From assembly GCA_964518595.1 (NCBI GenBank), contig CAZFHA010000005.1, positions 92,239-156,238 on the forward strand: a stretch of DNA of 64,000 nt. Reading direction: 5' to 3'. Numbering within the stretch: the stretch's first letter is position 1; each line of letters begins with the position of its first letter. This document shows, in pieces, positions 8,007 to 17,436 of the stretch. Source of the stretch: CAZFHA01 sp964518595 (GTDB lineage: Bacteria; Bacillota; Clostridia; Saccharofermentanales; Saccharofermentanaceae). A program made the position numbers and the translations under genes. The notes beneath the pieces were generated by a model. The model ran no database searches and was not told the DNA's origin. It was given only the letters and a program-made list of their open reading frames with translations.

Positions 8007-9407
8007 ATGGATATTTGCGCAGTAGTTATGGCCGCCGGTGAAGGCACAAGAATGAACTCTAAACACTCAAAGGTTATTCACCGGGTAGCAGGAAAGCCCA
8101 TGATTAGCTGGGTAGCTGAGGCTCTAACAGAAGCCGGTGCTAAGGAACAACTCTATATTGTCGGCTTTCGCCAAGAAGAGGTTCGGGCTGTTTTGGGTGA
8201 GGATGTGGCTTTTGTGCTTCAAGAGAAGCAGCTGGGAACGGGACATGCAGTGATGCAGGCAGCACCTTTTCTTGAGGGCAGAAATGGCTGTACTATTGTA
8301 GCCACCGGTGATGCTCCTATGATTACCGCCGACACTTTACGTAAGGCTTTAGCTATGTTTGAAGAAGGTGACTATGGTGCAGTAGTAATCACGGCCAAGA
8401 CAGCTACACCGGGGCAATATGGGCGGGTGATTCGTAACCATGAAGGCAATGTGCAGCGGATTGTGGAAGCCCAGGAAGCTACGCCGGAAGAAAAGGCAGT
8501 GGAAGAGATCAATTCTTCAATCTATTTCTATAAGACCCCCCTTCTCCTTTCTGCCTTAGGCCGCATGGAAGCAGCTAACAAGAAGCAAGAATATTACCTG
8601 CCTGATACCATTGAAATTTTGATTAAAGATGGGCAAAGAGTGGGGGCTTTTGTTACAGAATTTGACGAAATTCGGGGAATTAATGACCGCATTGACTTGC
8701 ATGAAATTGGCTGCTTGTTGAACCGGAGAATTTGTCGAAATCTGATGCTCTCAGGGGTGCAGATTGTAGATGTGGATTCTACTTGGATTGATCCCGGAGT
8801 GACTATTGGCCGAGATACCATTATCCGTCCTTTTACCCTCCTAAAGGGTGATACCCATATTGGCGAAGATTGTATCATTGGACCGCAAAGTCGACTTCAA
8901 GATGTGACCGTAGGTGATGGTACTACCTTTCTTTATTCCGTGGCTTCGCAGTGTGAAATCGGACGCAATTGCCGCCTGGGGCCTTTCAGTCACGTCCGCC
9001 CGGATTCCAAGTTAGGCGATAATATTACCATTGGCGCTTACGTAGAGATTAAGAATTCCAGTCTGGGCGATTATACCCGAGCTGTCCATCATACGTACAT
9101 TGGTGATGCTCAGGTAGGCAAAAATGTTAATTTTGGCTGTGGAACGGTTACTTGTAACTATGATGGTCTGGATAAGACCGATTGTATCATTGGCGATAAC
9201 GTCTTTATTGGGGGAAACTCCAACTTGATTTCTCCCGTGGTGCTCCATGATAATTCCTATGTGGCAGCAGGTTCTACTATTACGGATGATGTGCCGCCCT
9301 TGAGTCTAGCGATTGCCCGTAATCATCAAGTGGTGAAAGAAAACTGGGTACTGCATAAGAACCGGATTCGGGAAGCGAAACTCATGCCCACAGAACGGGA
9401 GTGGTAG
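8007..9407 (+). CDS. glmU: Bifunctional UDP-N-acetylglucosamine pyrophosphorylase / glucosamine-1-phosphate acetyltransferase
   Basis: GlmU makes UDP-GlcNAc, the precursor of peptidoglycan, in two steps: acetylation of GlcN-1-P, then uridylylation. The 466-aa length is standard. The N-terminal pyrophosphorylase carries VMAAGEGTRMNS and a conserved HSKVIH stretch at residues 7-29. From about residue 250 there is a left-handed beta-helix of imperfect hexapeptides (IGRDTI, IGEDCI, VGDGTT) with the acetyltransferase motifs NFGCGT and YVAAGS. AGAAGGAGAA precedes the ATG. It heads an operon with pth and mfd, an order common in Bacillota. Confidence 0.97.
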   Translation: MDICAVVMAAGEGTRMNSKHSKVIHRVAGKPMISWVAEALTEAGAKEQLYIVGFRQEEVRAVLGEDVAFVLQEKQLGTGHAVMQAAPFLEGRNGCTIVATGDAPMITADTLRKALAMFEEGDYGAVVITAKTATPGQYGRVIRNHEGNVQRIVEAQEATPEEKAVEEINSSIYFYKTPLLLSALGRMEAANKKQEYYLPDTIEILIKDGQRVGAFVTEFDEIRGINDRIDLHEIGCLLNRRICRNLMLSGVQIVDVDSTWIDPGVTIGRDTIIRPFTLLKGDTHIGEDCIIGPQSRLQDVTVGDGTTFLYSVASQCEIGRNCRLGPFSHVRPDSKLGDNITIGAYVEIKNSSLGDYTRAVHHTYIGDAQVGKNVNFGCGTVTCNYDGLDKTDCIIGDNVFIGGNSNLISPVVLHDNSYVAAGSTITDDVPPLSLAIARNHQVVKENWVLHKNRIREAKLMPTEREW

Positions 9408-9408
9408 G

Positions 9409-9942
9409 ATGCGTTTAATAGTTGGACTGGGGAATCCCGGAAGTCGATATACCTATACTTGGCATAATTGTGGTTTTTTGGCTATCGAAGTTTTAGCCCA
9501 ACGCCATAAACTGGTTTTAAATAAGACGAAGTTTCAAGGGGAGTACACCCAAGGCAGTATCAAGGGCGAGAAGGTCATGCTACTGCGTCCTCATACCTAT
9601 ATGAATTTGTCGGGAGAAAGTATTCGAGAAGCGGCGGCCTTCTTTAAAATCCCCCCAGCGGATGTTCTGGTGATTTATGATGATATTGATCTGCCTATGG
9701 GGAGTCTGCGTTTTCGTAGTAGTGGCGGACCGGGAACCCACAATGGGATGAAATCTATTATTAGTTGTTTAGGGACACAGGATTTTCCTCGACTTAGGAT
9801 CGGCTGTGGCCCCGTTCCCAAAGAATGGGATTTAGCGGACTATGTTTTGTCAGAAATACCTAAAGACCGGCAGGAAGAAATGTTTTCTATTTTTGTACAG
9901 GCAGCGGAGCGAGCGGAGGCTTGGTTAGAGGAGTCCTTATGA
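9409..9942 (+). CDS. pth: Peptidyl-tRNA hydrolase
   Basis: Pth frees tRNA from peptidyl-tRNA that drops off ribosomes. The 177-aa product starts MRLIVGLGNPGSRYTYTWHN, with the catalytic His of the HN motif near residue 20. It continues with RPHTYMNLSGES and VIYDDIDLPMGSLRFR, all family signatures, and GGPGTHNGMKS. It begins 2 nt after the glmU stop codon, so the two are translationally linked. Confidence 0.97.
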   Translation: MRLIVGLGNPGSRYTYTWHNCGFLAIEVLAQRHKLVLNKTKFQGEYTQGSIKGEKVMLLRPHTYMNLSGESIREAAAFFKIPPADVLVIYDDIDLPMGSLRFRSSGGPGTHNGMKSIISCLGTQDFPRLRIGCGPVPKEWDLADYVLSEIPKDRQEEMFSIFVQAAERAEAWLEESL

Positions 9943-12900
9943 GTGAGGAGAAGCAGGAAAGTTTAGATTATTCACAGGTAGAGAGCCTTTTGGCACAGGC
10001 TCTTAAGGACCCAATTTTCCAGAATATCGTTGATTTTATCGAAAAAGATCCGGCTTTTAGTCCGGAGGGGCGTCGTCGTCAGCTTAATCATCACCTGAAT
10101 ATCAGTGGTATGGTAGATAGCCAGAAGGCGTATGTGATTGCTGCACTTGCGGCTCATACTGGGTTTCAGCCTGTGGTATTAGTGGCGGATGAGCTCCGTG
10201 CCCGGAGTTTACAAAAAGACCTTCAGGCTTTTATATCTGGTGAAATTCTTATTCTACGCCAGCGGGATGTTAATTTGGCCGACATGGATGCCTCCAGCCG
10301 GGAAAGTGAATTGGCTCGAGCGGCAGTTCTGCGGCGGATTCTGACCGGTGACTTTGGGGGTGTCATTTTGACAGCCGCATCGTTGCTCCATCGATTACCC
10401 CCTGCGCAGAGCTTTCAGGCGCTAACGGTTTCCCTAAAGATTGGTCGTCAGGTCAGACCAGAGGATCTGGCTCTGAAACTCTTGCGGATGGGTTATGAAC
10501 GGGTGCGGCAAGTGGAAGGGGAAGGCGAGTTCGCCCGGCGAGGGGACGTCTTTGATGTGTATCCACCGGGAGCACTGCCTTTGCGAATTTCTTTCTTTGA
10601 TGACGATATTGATCAGATTAAGACCTTTAATTCCGAAGACCAGCGCTCCATTGGTCAGCTAACTGAAGCCGAAATTCCCCCGGCACGGGAGATTTTTTTG
10701 CCGGAACAGACCGATAAATTAGCGGCTAAAGTTCTGCAAGAAGTGGAAGAGGCTAGGCTGCAAGCCTTACATAACGGGGCAGACCGTAATGTCATTGAGA
10801 CACTAGGGCGTTTGGGGGTCTTTGATGCGGAGCGTATTCACGAGCAAATGATTTTCCCGGGAATCGAAAAGTGGCTGCCACTTTTACTTCCGGAAGCGCA
10901 GAGCGCCTTAGCCTATGTGCGTCAGTCGAAAACGCTCTTGTTTCTAGATGAAGGTGCTACCTTCCGAAAACGGCTGGATGGTGCTCAGGCGGATTTTGCC
11001 CAGCACTTTACCAACTTATTTGAAAAAGGACAAGTAACAGCATTGGCTGAGGAAGCCATCTTTAAAGGTAGTGAGATCTTTAAGGAACTTGACCAAAAAG
11101 GTTCCGTAATAGCCCTAGCCTCTTTAGGAACTTCCGGGAATGGACTGCCGGGAGGCGATAGTTTTTCCATCAAGGGAAGAGCCTCGGATAGTTTTAGAGG
11201 CCATGAAGAAAAACTGGTTGAACTCTTGGAACAACGTCGAAGTCAGGGGCTTGCTACCGCTTTATTGGCTGGTACAGGTACCCGGGCGGAACGGCTGCGG
11301 TTATTTTTGGTAGAGCGTGGTAGCTTTGGTGATATTTCCGCTCTCAATTTGCCCAGCGGCTTTGAATATCCTGCTGCCGGACTTCTGGTAGTGGGTACCC
11401 AGGATATATTCGGGGTTGAGCGCCCCTTACGGAAGAAAAAGCGTCAAGGGATGCATATCGACTTGTTTAGCGACTTGGTGCCTGGAGAGCTGGTGGTTCA
11501 TGACCAGCACGGTATTGGTCGTTATGATGGTATGGTTAACCTGGAAAGTGGCGGCAATCGTAGGGATTATCTGAAGATCACCTATGCTGCGGAGGATTCC
11601 CTCTATATATCCATGGAAAATCTGGATCAAATCCAGAAATACGTCGGCTCTGAGGGTCGAACGCCCAAGCTTTCACGTCTGGGCGGGCAAGAGTGGAACC
11701 GAATGAAAGAGAAGGCCAGAGGTTCCATTCGGAAGCTGGCCATTGACTTGATTGCCCTATATGCCAGCCGACAAGCCGCACGGGGCTTTGCCTTTTCCAA
11801 AGATACCGTCTGGCAACGGGAGTTTGAGGAAGACTTTCCCTACCAGGAGACCGACGACCAGTTGGCAGCTATTGCCGATATTAAAAGTGATATGGAAAGC
11901 GACAAAATTATGGATCGCCTCCTCTGTGGGGATGTGGGCTTTGGCAAGACGGAAGTAGCCTTTCGGGCGATTTTCAAGTGTGTTATGGATAGTCGCCAAG
12001 CCATCCTATTAGCCCCTACCACTGTGCTAGTTCAGCAACATTTCGAAAATCTCAAGAAGCGTACAGCCGCTTTTCCCATAAAAATTGGTCTATTGTCGCG
12101 GTTTGCTTCTCAAGCCATGATTAAGCAGACAATCAAGGGGCTGGCCGAGGGTTCAATTGATGTTGTAGTAGGAACGCATCGGGTTTTGTCCAAGGATATC
12201 CGACCCAAGGACTTAGGACTCTTAGTGGTAGACGAAGAACAGCGCTTTGGTGTGGAACACAAAGAAAGACTAAAGACCTTCCGCCATTCGGTGGATGTTT
12301 TAACCCTTTCAGCTACACCAATTCCCAGAACGTTACACATGTCCTTGGCAGGAATTCGGGACATCTCGGTGTTGGAAGAGCCGCCTCTGGATCGACGTCC
12401 GGTGCAGACCTATGTTATGGAATACGAACCGGAAATGATTCAGGAAGCCTGTCTCCGCGAGATCTCCCGTCAAGGTCAAGTCTTTTATCTATTTAATGAC
12501 ACCCATCGGATTCAAGAAAAAGTTGCCGAACTAGAAAAAGCTATGCCCGGAGCCCGGATATTTTATGCCCACGGCAAAATGGGCGAGCGGCAACTAGAGA
12601 CTATTATCGAAGGCTTTGTAGCTCATGAAGCCGATATTCTGGTGTGCACTACTATCATTGAGTCCGGCATTGATATGCCCACGGTTAATACAATTATTGT
12701 AGAAAATGCCGACCGCTTCGGCTTGGCACAACTGTATCAATTACGGGGGCGGGTGGGGCGGTCTGACCGTCAGGCCTACGCCTACATTACCTACCAGAAG
12801 GAAAAAATTCTAACGGAAGTGGCGGAAAAGCGCCTGGTGGCGATTCGTGATTTTACCGAACTGGGTTCCGGTATCAAAATTGCACTGAAAGACCTGGAAG

Positions 12901-13490
12901 TGCGGGGCGCCGGTAATCTCTTGGGCGGTGAGCAACATGGTCAAATGGATGTCATTGGTTATGAACTCTACTGTCGAATGCTGGAAGAAGAGGTCAAAAC
13001 CCTACAGGGCGAACTACCCCAGCAGAAAGAAAATCCGGTGGTGGTGGAAATGGAAGGAGATGCTTACATTGCGCCCCGTTATATTCCCGACGACGGTCAG
13101 CGCATGGATGCCTATCGCCGTCTTAGTAACATTGCCACGGATAAGGAATACATGGATGTGTTGGATGAACTTCTGGATCGCTTCGGTGAGATTCCCCCTC
13201 AAGTGGAGACTCTGGCCAATGTATCCTTTATCCGGCACAGTGCGGCAAAGATGGGCTTTCAGCGCGTTACGATTAAGCCTGCCAAAGTCTTTCTCTATTA
13301 CCGCGAAAACTATAAGCCCGACATTCAGCAACTGAGCCAGCTACTGGAACATCCTGACTATAAGGGGCGAATTCTTCTGTCAGCCATGCAAAAGCCCTAT
13401 CTGCAGTACAATCCAGCACCGGCGGACCAGCGAGATATCAGTGGTCAGGTGAAGCGGCTCTTACTGCTGTTAGCGGGGGAAGAAGCTTAG
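9939..13490 (+). CDS. mfd: Transcription-repair coupling factor
   Basis: Mfd removes RNA polymerase stalled at DNA lesions and recruits UvrA. I place the start at 9939, where ATGA overlaps the pth stop, giving 1183 aa. Order: UvrB-like N-terminal domains (1-330), a CarD-like RNA-polymerase-interaction domain (PGELVVHDQHGIGRYDG, about 510), then a RecG-like translocase with Walker A CGDVGFGKTEVA, DEEQ box and GRVGRSDRQAYAY, and a C-terminal TRCF domain. The last 21 nt overlap the convergent membrane-protein gene. Confidence 0.97.
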   Translation: MSEEKQESLDYSQVESLLAQALKDPIFQNIVDFIEKDPAFSPEGRRRQLNHHLNISGMVDSQKAYVIAALAAHTGFQPVVLVADELRARSLQKDLQAFISGEILILRQRDVNLADMDASSRESELARAAVLRRILTGDFGGVILTAASLLHRLPPAQSFQALTVSLKIGRQVRPEDLALKLLRMGYERVRQVEGEGEFARRGDVFDVYPPGALPLRISFFDDDIDQIKTFNSEDQRSIGQLTEAEIPPAREIFLPEQTDKLAAKVLQEVEEARLQALHNGADRNVIETLGRLGVFDAERIHEQMIFPGIEKWLPLLLPEAQSALAYVRQSKTLLFLDEGATFRKRLDGAQADFAQHFTNLFEKGQVTALAEEAIFKGSEIFKELDQKGSVIALASLGTSGNGLPGGDSFSIKGRASDSFRGHEEKLVELLEQRRSQGLATALLAGTGTRAERLRLFLVERGSFGDISALNLPSGFEYPAAGLLVVGTQDIFGVERPLRKKKRQGMHIDLFSDLVPGELVVHDQHGIGRYDGMVNLESGGNRRDYLKITYAAEDSLYISMENLDQIQKYVGSEGRTPKLSRLGGQEWNRMKEKARGSIRKLAIDLIALYASRQAARGFAFSKDTVWQREFEEDFPYQETDDQLAAIADIKSDMESDKIMDRLLCGDVGFGKTEVAFRAIFKCVMDSRQAILLAPTTVLVQQHFENLKKRTAAFPIKIGLLSRFASQAMIKQTIKGLAEGSIDVVVGTHRVLSKDIRPKDLGLLVVDEEQRFGVEHKERLKTFRHSVDVLTLSATPIPRTLHMSLAGIRDISVLEEPPLDRRPVQTYVMEYEPEMIQEACLREISRQGQVFYLFNDTHRIQEKVAELEKAMPGARIFYAHGKMGERQLETIIEGFVAHEADILVCTTIIESGIDMPTVNTIIVENADRFGLAQLYQLRGRVGRSDRQAYAYITYQKEKILTEVAEKRLVAIRDFTELGSGIKIALKDLEVRGAGNLLGGEQHGQMDVIGYELYCRMLEEEVKTLQGELPQQKENPVVVEMEGDAYIAPRYIPDDGQRMDAYRRLSNIATDKEYMDVLDELLDRFGEIPPQVETLANVSFIRHSAAKMGFQRVTIKPAKVFLYYRENYKPDIQQLSQLLEHPDYKGRILLSAMQKPYLQYNPAPADQRDISGQVKRLLLLLAGEEA

Positions 13491-14657
13491 GCCAGGGTTT
13501 TTCTTTGCCTTTTGGCTCCATTCCTGATATGGACTTTGTTCCCCAGGAAGGACAATATTATGTTCGTCCATATAAGAGTAAATCGCTTCTAAGGCTTGTT
13601 TGGCACGAATTTCAGGCGGGATTGCTAAGCAGAATTCTCTGCGAACGTTTTGCCAAAGCGGTGTTGTTGAGTCGCGGAAGGAGTTCAGACATCTTAGACG
13701 AGAAGGGACCCTAGTGATTGGCTGAAAGTTATCATCGGCTAGAATGGCAATGCCTTCAATGTAATTAGTAAATGAGTCTCCGCCATTGCCATAGACTACG
13801 CGAAGATTTTCATCCCAAAAGCCAATATATTTGGCTTGACTCCAAGGAATAAAAAAAGTGTTAAAGGTAATTCCGCGAGGGTCAACAAGGAGAGTATAAT
13901 TTTTTCGGCGAATCAGCCAGATAAGCTCTAACAAGTAGAGGGAAACAATAATGGGCAAATACAGTCCACCAAACCCTAGCCCCTCTGGGAGAAGGATCTC
14001 ACCGCTGATAGACTGAAATGGAAATGCGAAAATTCCTAGTAAGAGAGTTGCAATAAGCGCTGAGACAAGAATGACAACTGCCAAGAGCTTTTTACGATAG
14101 CGACTAGAGTTTTGAATCATTAGAGTATTTCCCTCCAGAAGAATGCTCGCTGAATCTTGAACAAAAGACGGCTCCTTTAGAGGTAGGCCTCTCAGTTCCT
14201 GGCGAATAAACTGATCTAGCAATTGAAGACCAAATCGCTTCAATTCCTGCACTTTAAAAAAATGAAGATAAATTACCCCTGCCAAAATCATACAAATTCC
14301 AATCATTTTATAGATTAAGGGCGCTGAAAGAATAATAAGGGGCAGCCAAAGAGAACACCACATTAGCAGCAGGATATAAAGATAAATCGTTGATGGAGGG
14401 ATCGGGGTATGTACTCGGACTTCATTATCAAAAGTAAGATAAAAGGTTCTGGCAGCCCCTAAACGCCAAGGTTTGTATTGACTCCTATAGGAGTAACGTC
14501 CAAGTGTGTGAATTTTCAACTTTTTCTGGCGATTTGGTTTTGTTTTTGAAATGATGCAATAGTTTCGACCGCCCAGATCAGAAAAATCTGCTTTCTCCCA
14601 TATTTCTTCGCAACGTTCAATAGGAAGCAGAGAAAAATAACGCCTTGATTTTTTCAT
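13470..14657 (-). CDS. Membrane protein of unknown function (four helices)
   Basis: The start at 14657 (395 aa) is chosen because GGGGTG lies 6 nt upstream. The protein has two pairs of hydrophobic helices: residues about 85-125 and 190-255. Between the pairs is a soluble segment, and a soluble C-terminal half follows that includes LLVDPRGITFNTFFIPWSQ, reminiscent of YcxB-like or PH-like domains next to membrane hairpins. No family is certain. Its 3' end overlaps mfd by 21 nt in convergent orientation, which makes mutual transcriptional interference likely. Confidence 0.65.
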   Translation of the reverse strand: MKKSRRYFSLLPIERCEEIWEKADFSDLGGRNYCIISKTKPNRQKKLKIHTLGRYSYRSQYKPWRLGAARTFYLTFDNEVRVHTPIPPSTIYLYILLLMWCSLWLPLIILSAPLIYKMIGICMILAGVIYLHFFKVQELKRFGLQLLDQFIRQELRGLPLKEPSFVQDSASILLEGNTLMIQNSSRYRKKLLAVVILVSALIATLLLGIFAFPFQSISGEILLPEGLGFGGLYLPIIVSLYLLELIWLIRRKNYTLLVDPRGITFNTFFIPWSQAKYIGFWDENLRVVYGNGGDSFTNYIEGIAILADDNFQPITRVPSRLRCLNSFRDSTTPLWQNVRREFCLAIPPEIRAKQALEAIYSYMDEHNIVLPGEQSPYQEWSQKAKKNPGLSFFPR

Positions 14658-14810
14658 AATATTCACCCCAATAAAATAATAAAACTTTTAGAAGTATAGC
14701 ACTTTTAAAAGGGGAGATAAATAGTATCCTCTTTTTGAAGTATGCTCATGACCGATTGTAAGGAGAACCCTTTCAGTCTTGCCTTTAAATCAATAAGCTA
14801 AGGAGAAATA

Positions 14811-15755
14811 CTAGATTTTAAAATCCACCCCTTCAACCAATCTCCAAAACTCATCCAAATACCCATAGCCCACAAAGGTTCCCTCAGCCACCATCCCTTG
14901 AATTTCCGTTGAAGAAGCCGCTTTGGCCGCTATAGTCTCACCTTCCTGAAAAATAATCTCAGAAAGATCATAATCCTGCCGAAAGAGCCAGATATCACAA
15001 AAGCTATCACTACGTTGTTCCACCAGTACGCACCGACCCTTTTCCGGCGACAACGTTAAGCCCGTCTCTTCCTGCATCTCTCGTAGAGCTGCTGTGAGAC
15101 TATCATCTCCGGTGACGGCTGACCCAGCCGTACAGGCCCACATCAGAGGATTACCTTTGTTGGGGGCTCTTTGGGTAATCAGAAAATTTCCCTGGGAATT
15201 TTGCAGCCACACATGTACGACTACATGATAATCCCCTTTAGCCAAAGGCTCTCCCCGAGGATGACGCCTTCCGGTTACATTTCGCTTCTGGTCGTAGACA
15301 TCCCAAATTTCATCCTTGGCAGATTGACGATTCAGCCAGCCTTGAAGCTGTTCATATTGTAAGGGCAGAACTTCAGGAAAGCGTAGCTGGGCAGGGAGCC
15401 TGGGGAAAAGTGCAATCTCCGCCATTTCAAAGTTTGGCAGTTCATCCAGTTGTTGAATTTGAGCCAAAAAGCATTGTCCCCGTGATTCACCGCTTTCGCT
15501 TTGGATGAGGTAGTCAAAAGCGGCTTCCAATTCATAGGCTAAGGCTCCGGTCTCTTCATAAAGTTCCCTGTGGGCTGCCTCCAGAGGCGTTTCGCCCGGC
15601 TCAATGTGACCGCCGGGTGCTTCATAGGTCTGGCGGTTTTTGCCACGGCAAAAGAGCCACTTTTCTTGAAAACGGGCAAAAATGATTACCAACTGGTAGG
15701 TTTTTAGTTCACCTAGGGGGAAAAAATCCACGGTTACTTTAGGTTTATCTGACAT
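14811..15755 (-). CDS. Tandem double-Nudix hydrolase
   Basis: I start at 15755 (MSDKPKVT, 314 aa) where GAGGAA sits 5 nt upstream; the longer ORF adds a segment without homology. The first Nudix domain (about 1-130) carries a complete Nudix box (GGHIEPGETP...RELYEETGA). The second (about 155-310) has a box-like REMQEETG segment and the preface WDVYDQKRNVTGRRHPRG typical of MutT/IPP-isomerase-like Nudix enzymes. The GSAVTGDDSLTAALREMQEE box lacks the usual glycine and glutamate spacing at its start, so one domain may be catalytically altered. The substrates, nucleotide or isoprenoid diphosphates, are unknown. Confidence 0.8.
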   Translation of the reverse strand: MSDKPKVTVDFFPLGELKTYQLVIIFARFQEKWLFCRGKNRQTYEAPGGHIEPGETPLEAAHRELYEETGALAYELEAAFDYLIQSESGESRGQCFLAQIQQLDELPNFEMAEIALFPRLPAQLRFPEVLPLQYEQLQGWLNRQSAKDEIWDVYDQKRNVTGRRHPRGEPLAKGDYHVVVHVWLQNSQGNFLITQRAPNKGNPLMWACTAGSAVTGDDSLTAALREMQEETGLTLSPEKGRCVLVEQRSDSFCDIWLFRQDYDLSEIIFQEGETIAAKAASSTEIQGMVAEGTFVGYGYLDEFWRLVEGVDFKI

Positions 15756-16086
15756 AATCTTCCTCGCAATTGCCAACATTCGCTTCCTGGAAGCCCAGAT
15801 AAAGGGGGGATAAAAGCAAATTGGCTCTAATTTTATCAAGTAAGAGCCCTTAGACTCACTTAAAAGTATTATACTAAAATATACTTGGGATGCAGGCAGT
15901 CTTTTTATACATTTGGTCTGCGTTTCCACTATGTAACTTATAGAGAGCAAATGAGAAAGCGGTTATAAGGTGACAGCTAACGTCTGTTCTAAGGATCGCC
16001 AACCTCTCGCAGGATTGATTTATTAGAGTGAAACTCTTACAATATAGAAATTGTAGAAAAATATGTCAGTGAGAGGGAGTTAAGCT
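15756..16086 (+). promoter_or_regulatory. Intergenic region with a sigma-A promoter for the DHHW/MBOAT pair
   Basis: TTGATT (16015-16020) and TACAAT (16038-16043) are spaced by 17 nt. Transcription would start near 16050, about 37 nt before the DHHW start codon. The remaining 250 nt hold no gene I can support. Confidence 0.6.
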
Positions 16087-17412
16087 TTGCGAAATCGAAA
16101 AAACCAGTTCATGAATAGCCTATTGGCGGTGGTCTTTGTCTCTATCATAGCAACTCCCGGACTCTTGCTGCTGACGGGACGAACCAACGACCATATTCTC
16201 TTTGGAGAAAAAGAAAAAGCGCTAGTGACTCTGAATTTGGACAATCTAAAGAATAGAGCTTTTCAGTTAGGGTTGGAGGGCTGGTTTTCGCAAAAATATC
16301 CTTTGCGTGACCGCGTGGTAGAAACCTACAACCATATTGAACAGAAAAAAGATGCTGCCGATCCCTTCTGGTGGTATCGGAATATCCTCTCCAGACCCCT
16401 GTCCAGGCCGGGCATGTCTGTGGCTTCTGCCAAAACTCCCTTATTTCCGGAATACCAGACACCTAGAGAAACACCCACAGCCTTAGGGGGATTTAAGGGT
16501 AGTAAGACTATGATTATTGGCGATAATGGTTATATTTTTAAGCCGGAATACATGGATGAAATTTTTGGTTTTGGCTTTGTCGGCTACTATCAAGGCAATT
16601 TAGACGCTTATATGATTAAGCAAGTGGAGAAATTAAAGTTTATTCAGGATCGGCTAAAAGAAGAATCCATTGAGTACATGGTAGTAATCACGGCTAACAA
16701 GGCTTCTTTATATAGAGAATACATACCGGAATGGTATATAGATAAGTTCCCTGCTATGCCGGAGGATTATAAGCGACCCTATGAGCGGTATAAGGAACTG
16801 TTTGATCAATACGGGGTTCAATATCTAGATTCCGAGGCGGTTTTTCAGGAAGTTGGGCTGACAAATACCTTTCCCAAGGCAGGCATCCATTGGAATAAAT
16901 TGGCGGCCTTTGAGGTGACTCGAGCGATTTCCGATAAATATGATGAATTATCCGGTCAAGAACATAAGGGTCTAAAGGCAACTGGCGTTGTTGCCAGCCC
17001 AGAGCCCAGCGGATTTGGTAATCCGGATACAGATGTTTTTGATATTGTTTATTCCGGTAGAGATCTTACAGGGGCAATCCGAGATCCCTTCTTTTATTAC
17101 CCGACGGTGTCCTTAGCCAAAGAGAATCAGCCAGCCATTAGTAATGTTGTGGTGCAAGGCGGCAGTTTTGCTTTTGATTTTATGTACTACTGGGAAGAAT
17201 ATAAAATTGCCGATACGGCAACCCATTTATACTATGATACCCAGCTAAATAGTGTTGATTGGAATACTTTGCTACAGCCTTCGACTCTATTTATCACAGA
17301 AATCAATGAATCAAAAGTGCTGACTTTAGGATCAGATAAAATGGAAAAATCAGACAAGGCTGACAATATGATAGACTCTCTCTATCAATTTTTACTTCAT
17401 AAATCAGACTAA
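16087..17412 (+). CDS. DHHW/AlgX-like extracytoplasmic protein, partner of the MBOAT acyltransferase
   Basis: Translation probably starts at TTG (16087), 6 nt after GGGAG; the product is 441 aa. An N-terminal hydrophobic segment (residues 10-27, SLLAVVFVSIIATPGLLLL) should anchor it or export it. The body resembles the DHHW/AlgX-like SGNH-type family, including GIHWNKLAAF as the catalytic-type His-Trp motif. Such proteins are encoded next to AlgI-like MBOAT enzymes and help O-acetylate exopolysaccharide or wall polymers. The next gene, 24 nt downstream, is exactly that partner. Confidence 0.75.
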   Translation: MRNRKNQFMNSLLAVVFVSIIATPGLLLLTGRTNDHILFGEKEKALVTLNLDNLKNRAFQLGLEGWFSQKYPLRDRVVETYNHIEQKKDAADPFWWYRNILSRPLSRPGMSVASAKTPLFPEYQTPRETPTALGGFKGSKTMIIGDNGYIFKPEYMDEIFGFGFVGYYQGNLDAYMIKQVEKLKFIQDRLKEESIEYMVVITANKASLYREYIPEWYIDKFPAMPEDYKRPYERYKELFDQYGVQYLDSEAVFQEVGLTNTFPKAGIHWNKLAAFEVTRAISDKYDELSGQEHKGLKATGVVASPEPSGFGNPDTDVFDIVYSGRDLTGAIRDPFFYYPTVSLAKENQPAISNVVVQGGSFAFDFMYYWEEYKIADTATHLYYDTQLNSVDWNTLLQPSTLFITEINESKVLTLGSDKMEKSDKADNMIDSLYQFLLHKSD

Positions 17413-17436
17413 ATTCGGGGAAGGCAGGACGTTCTT

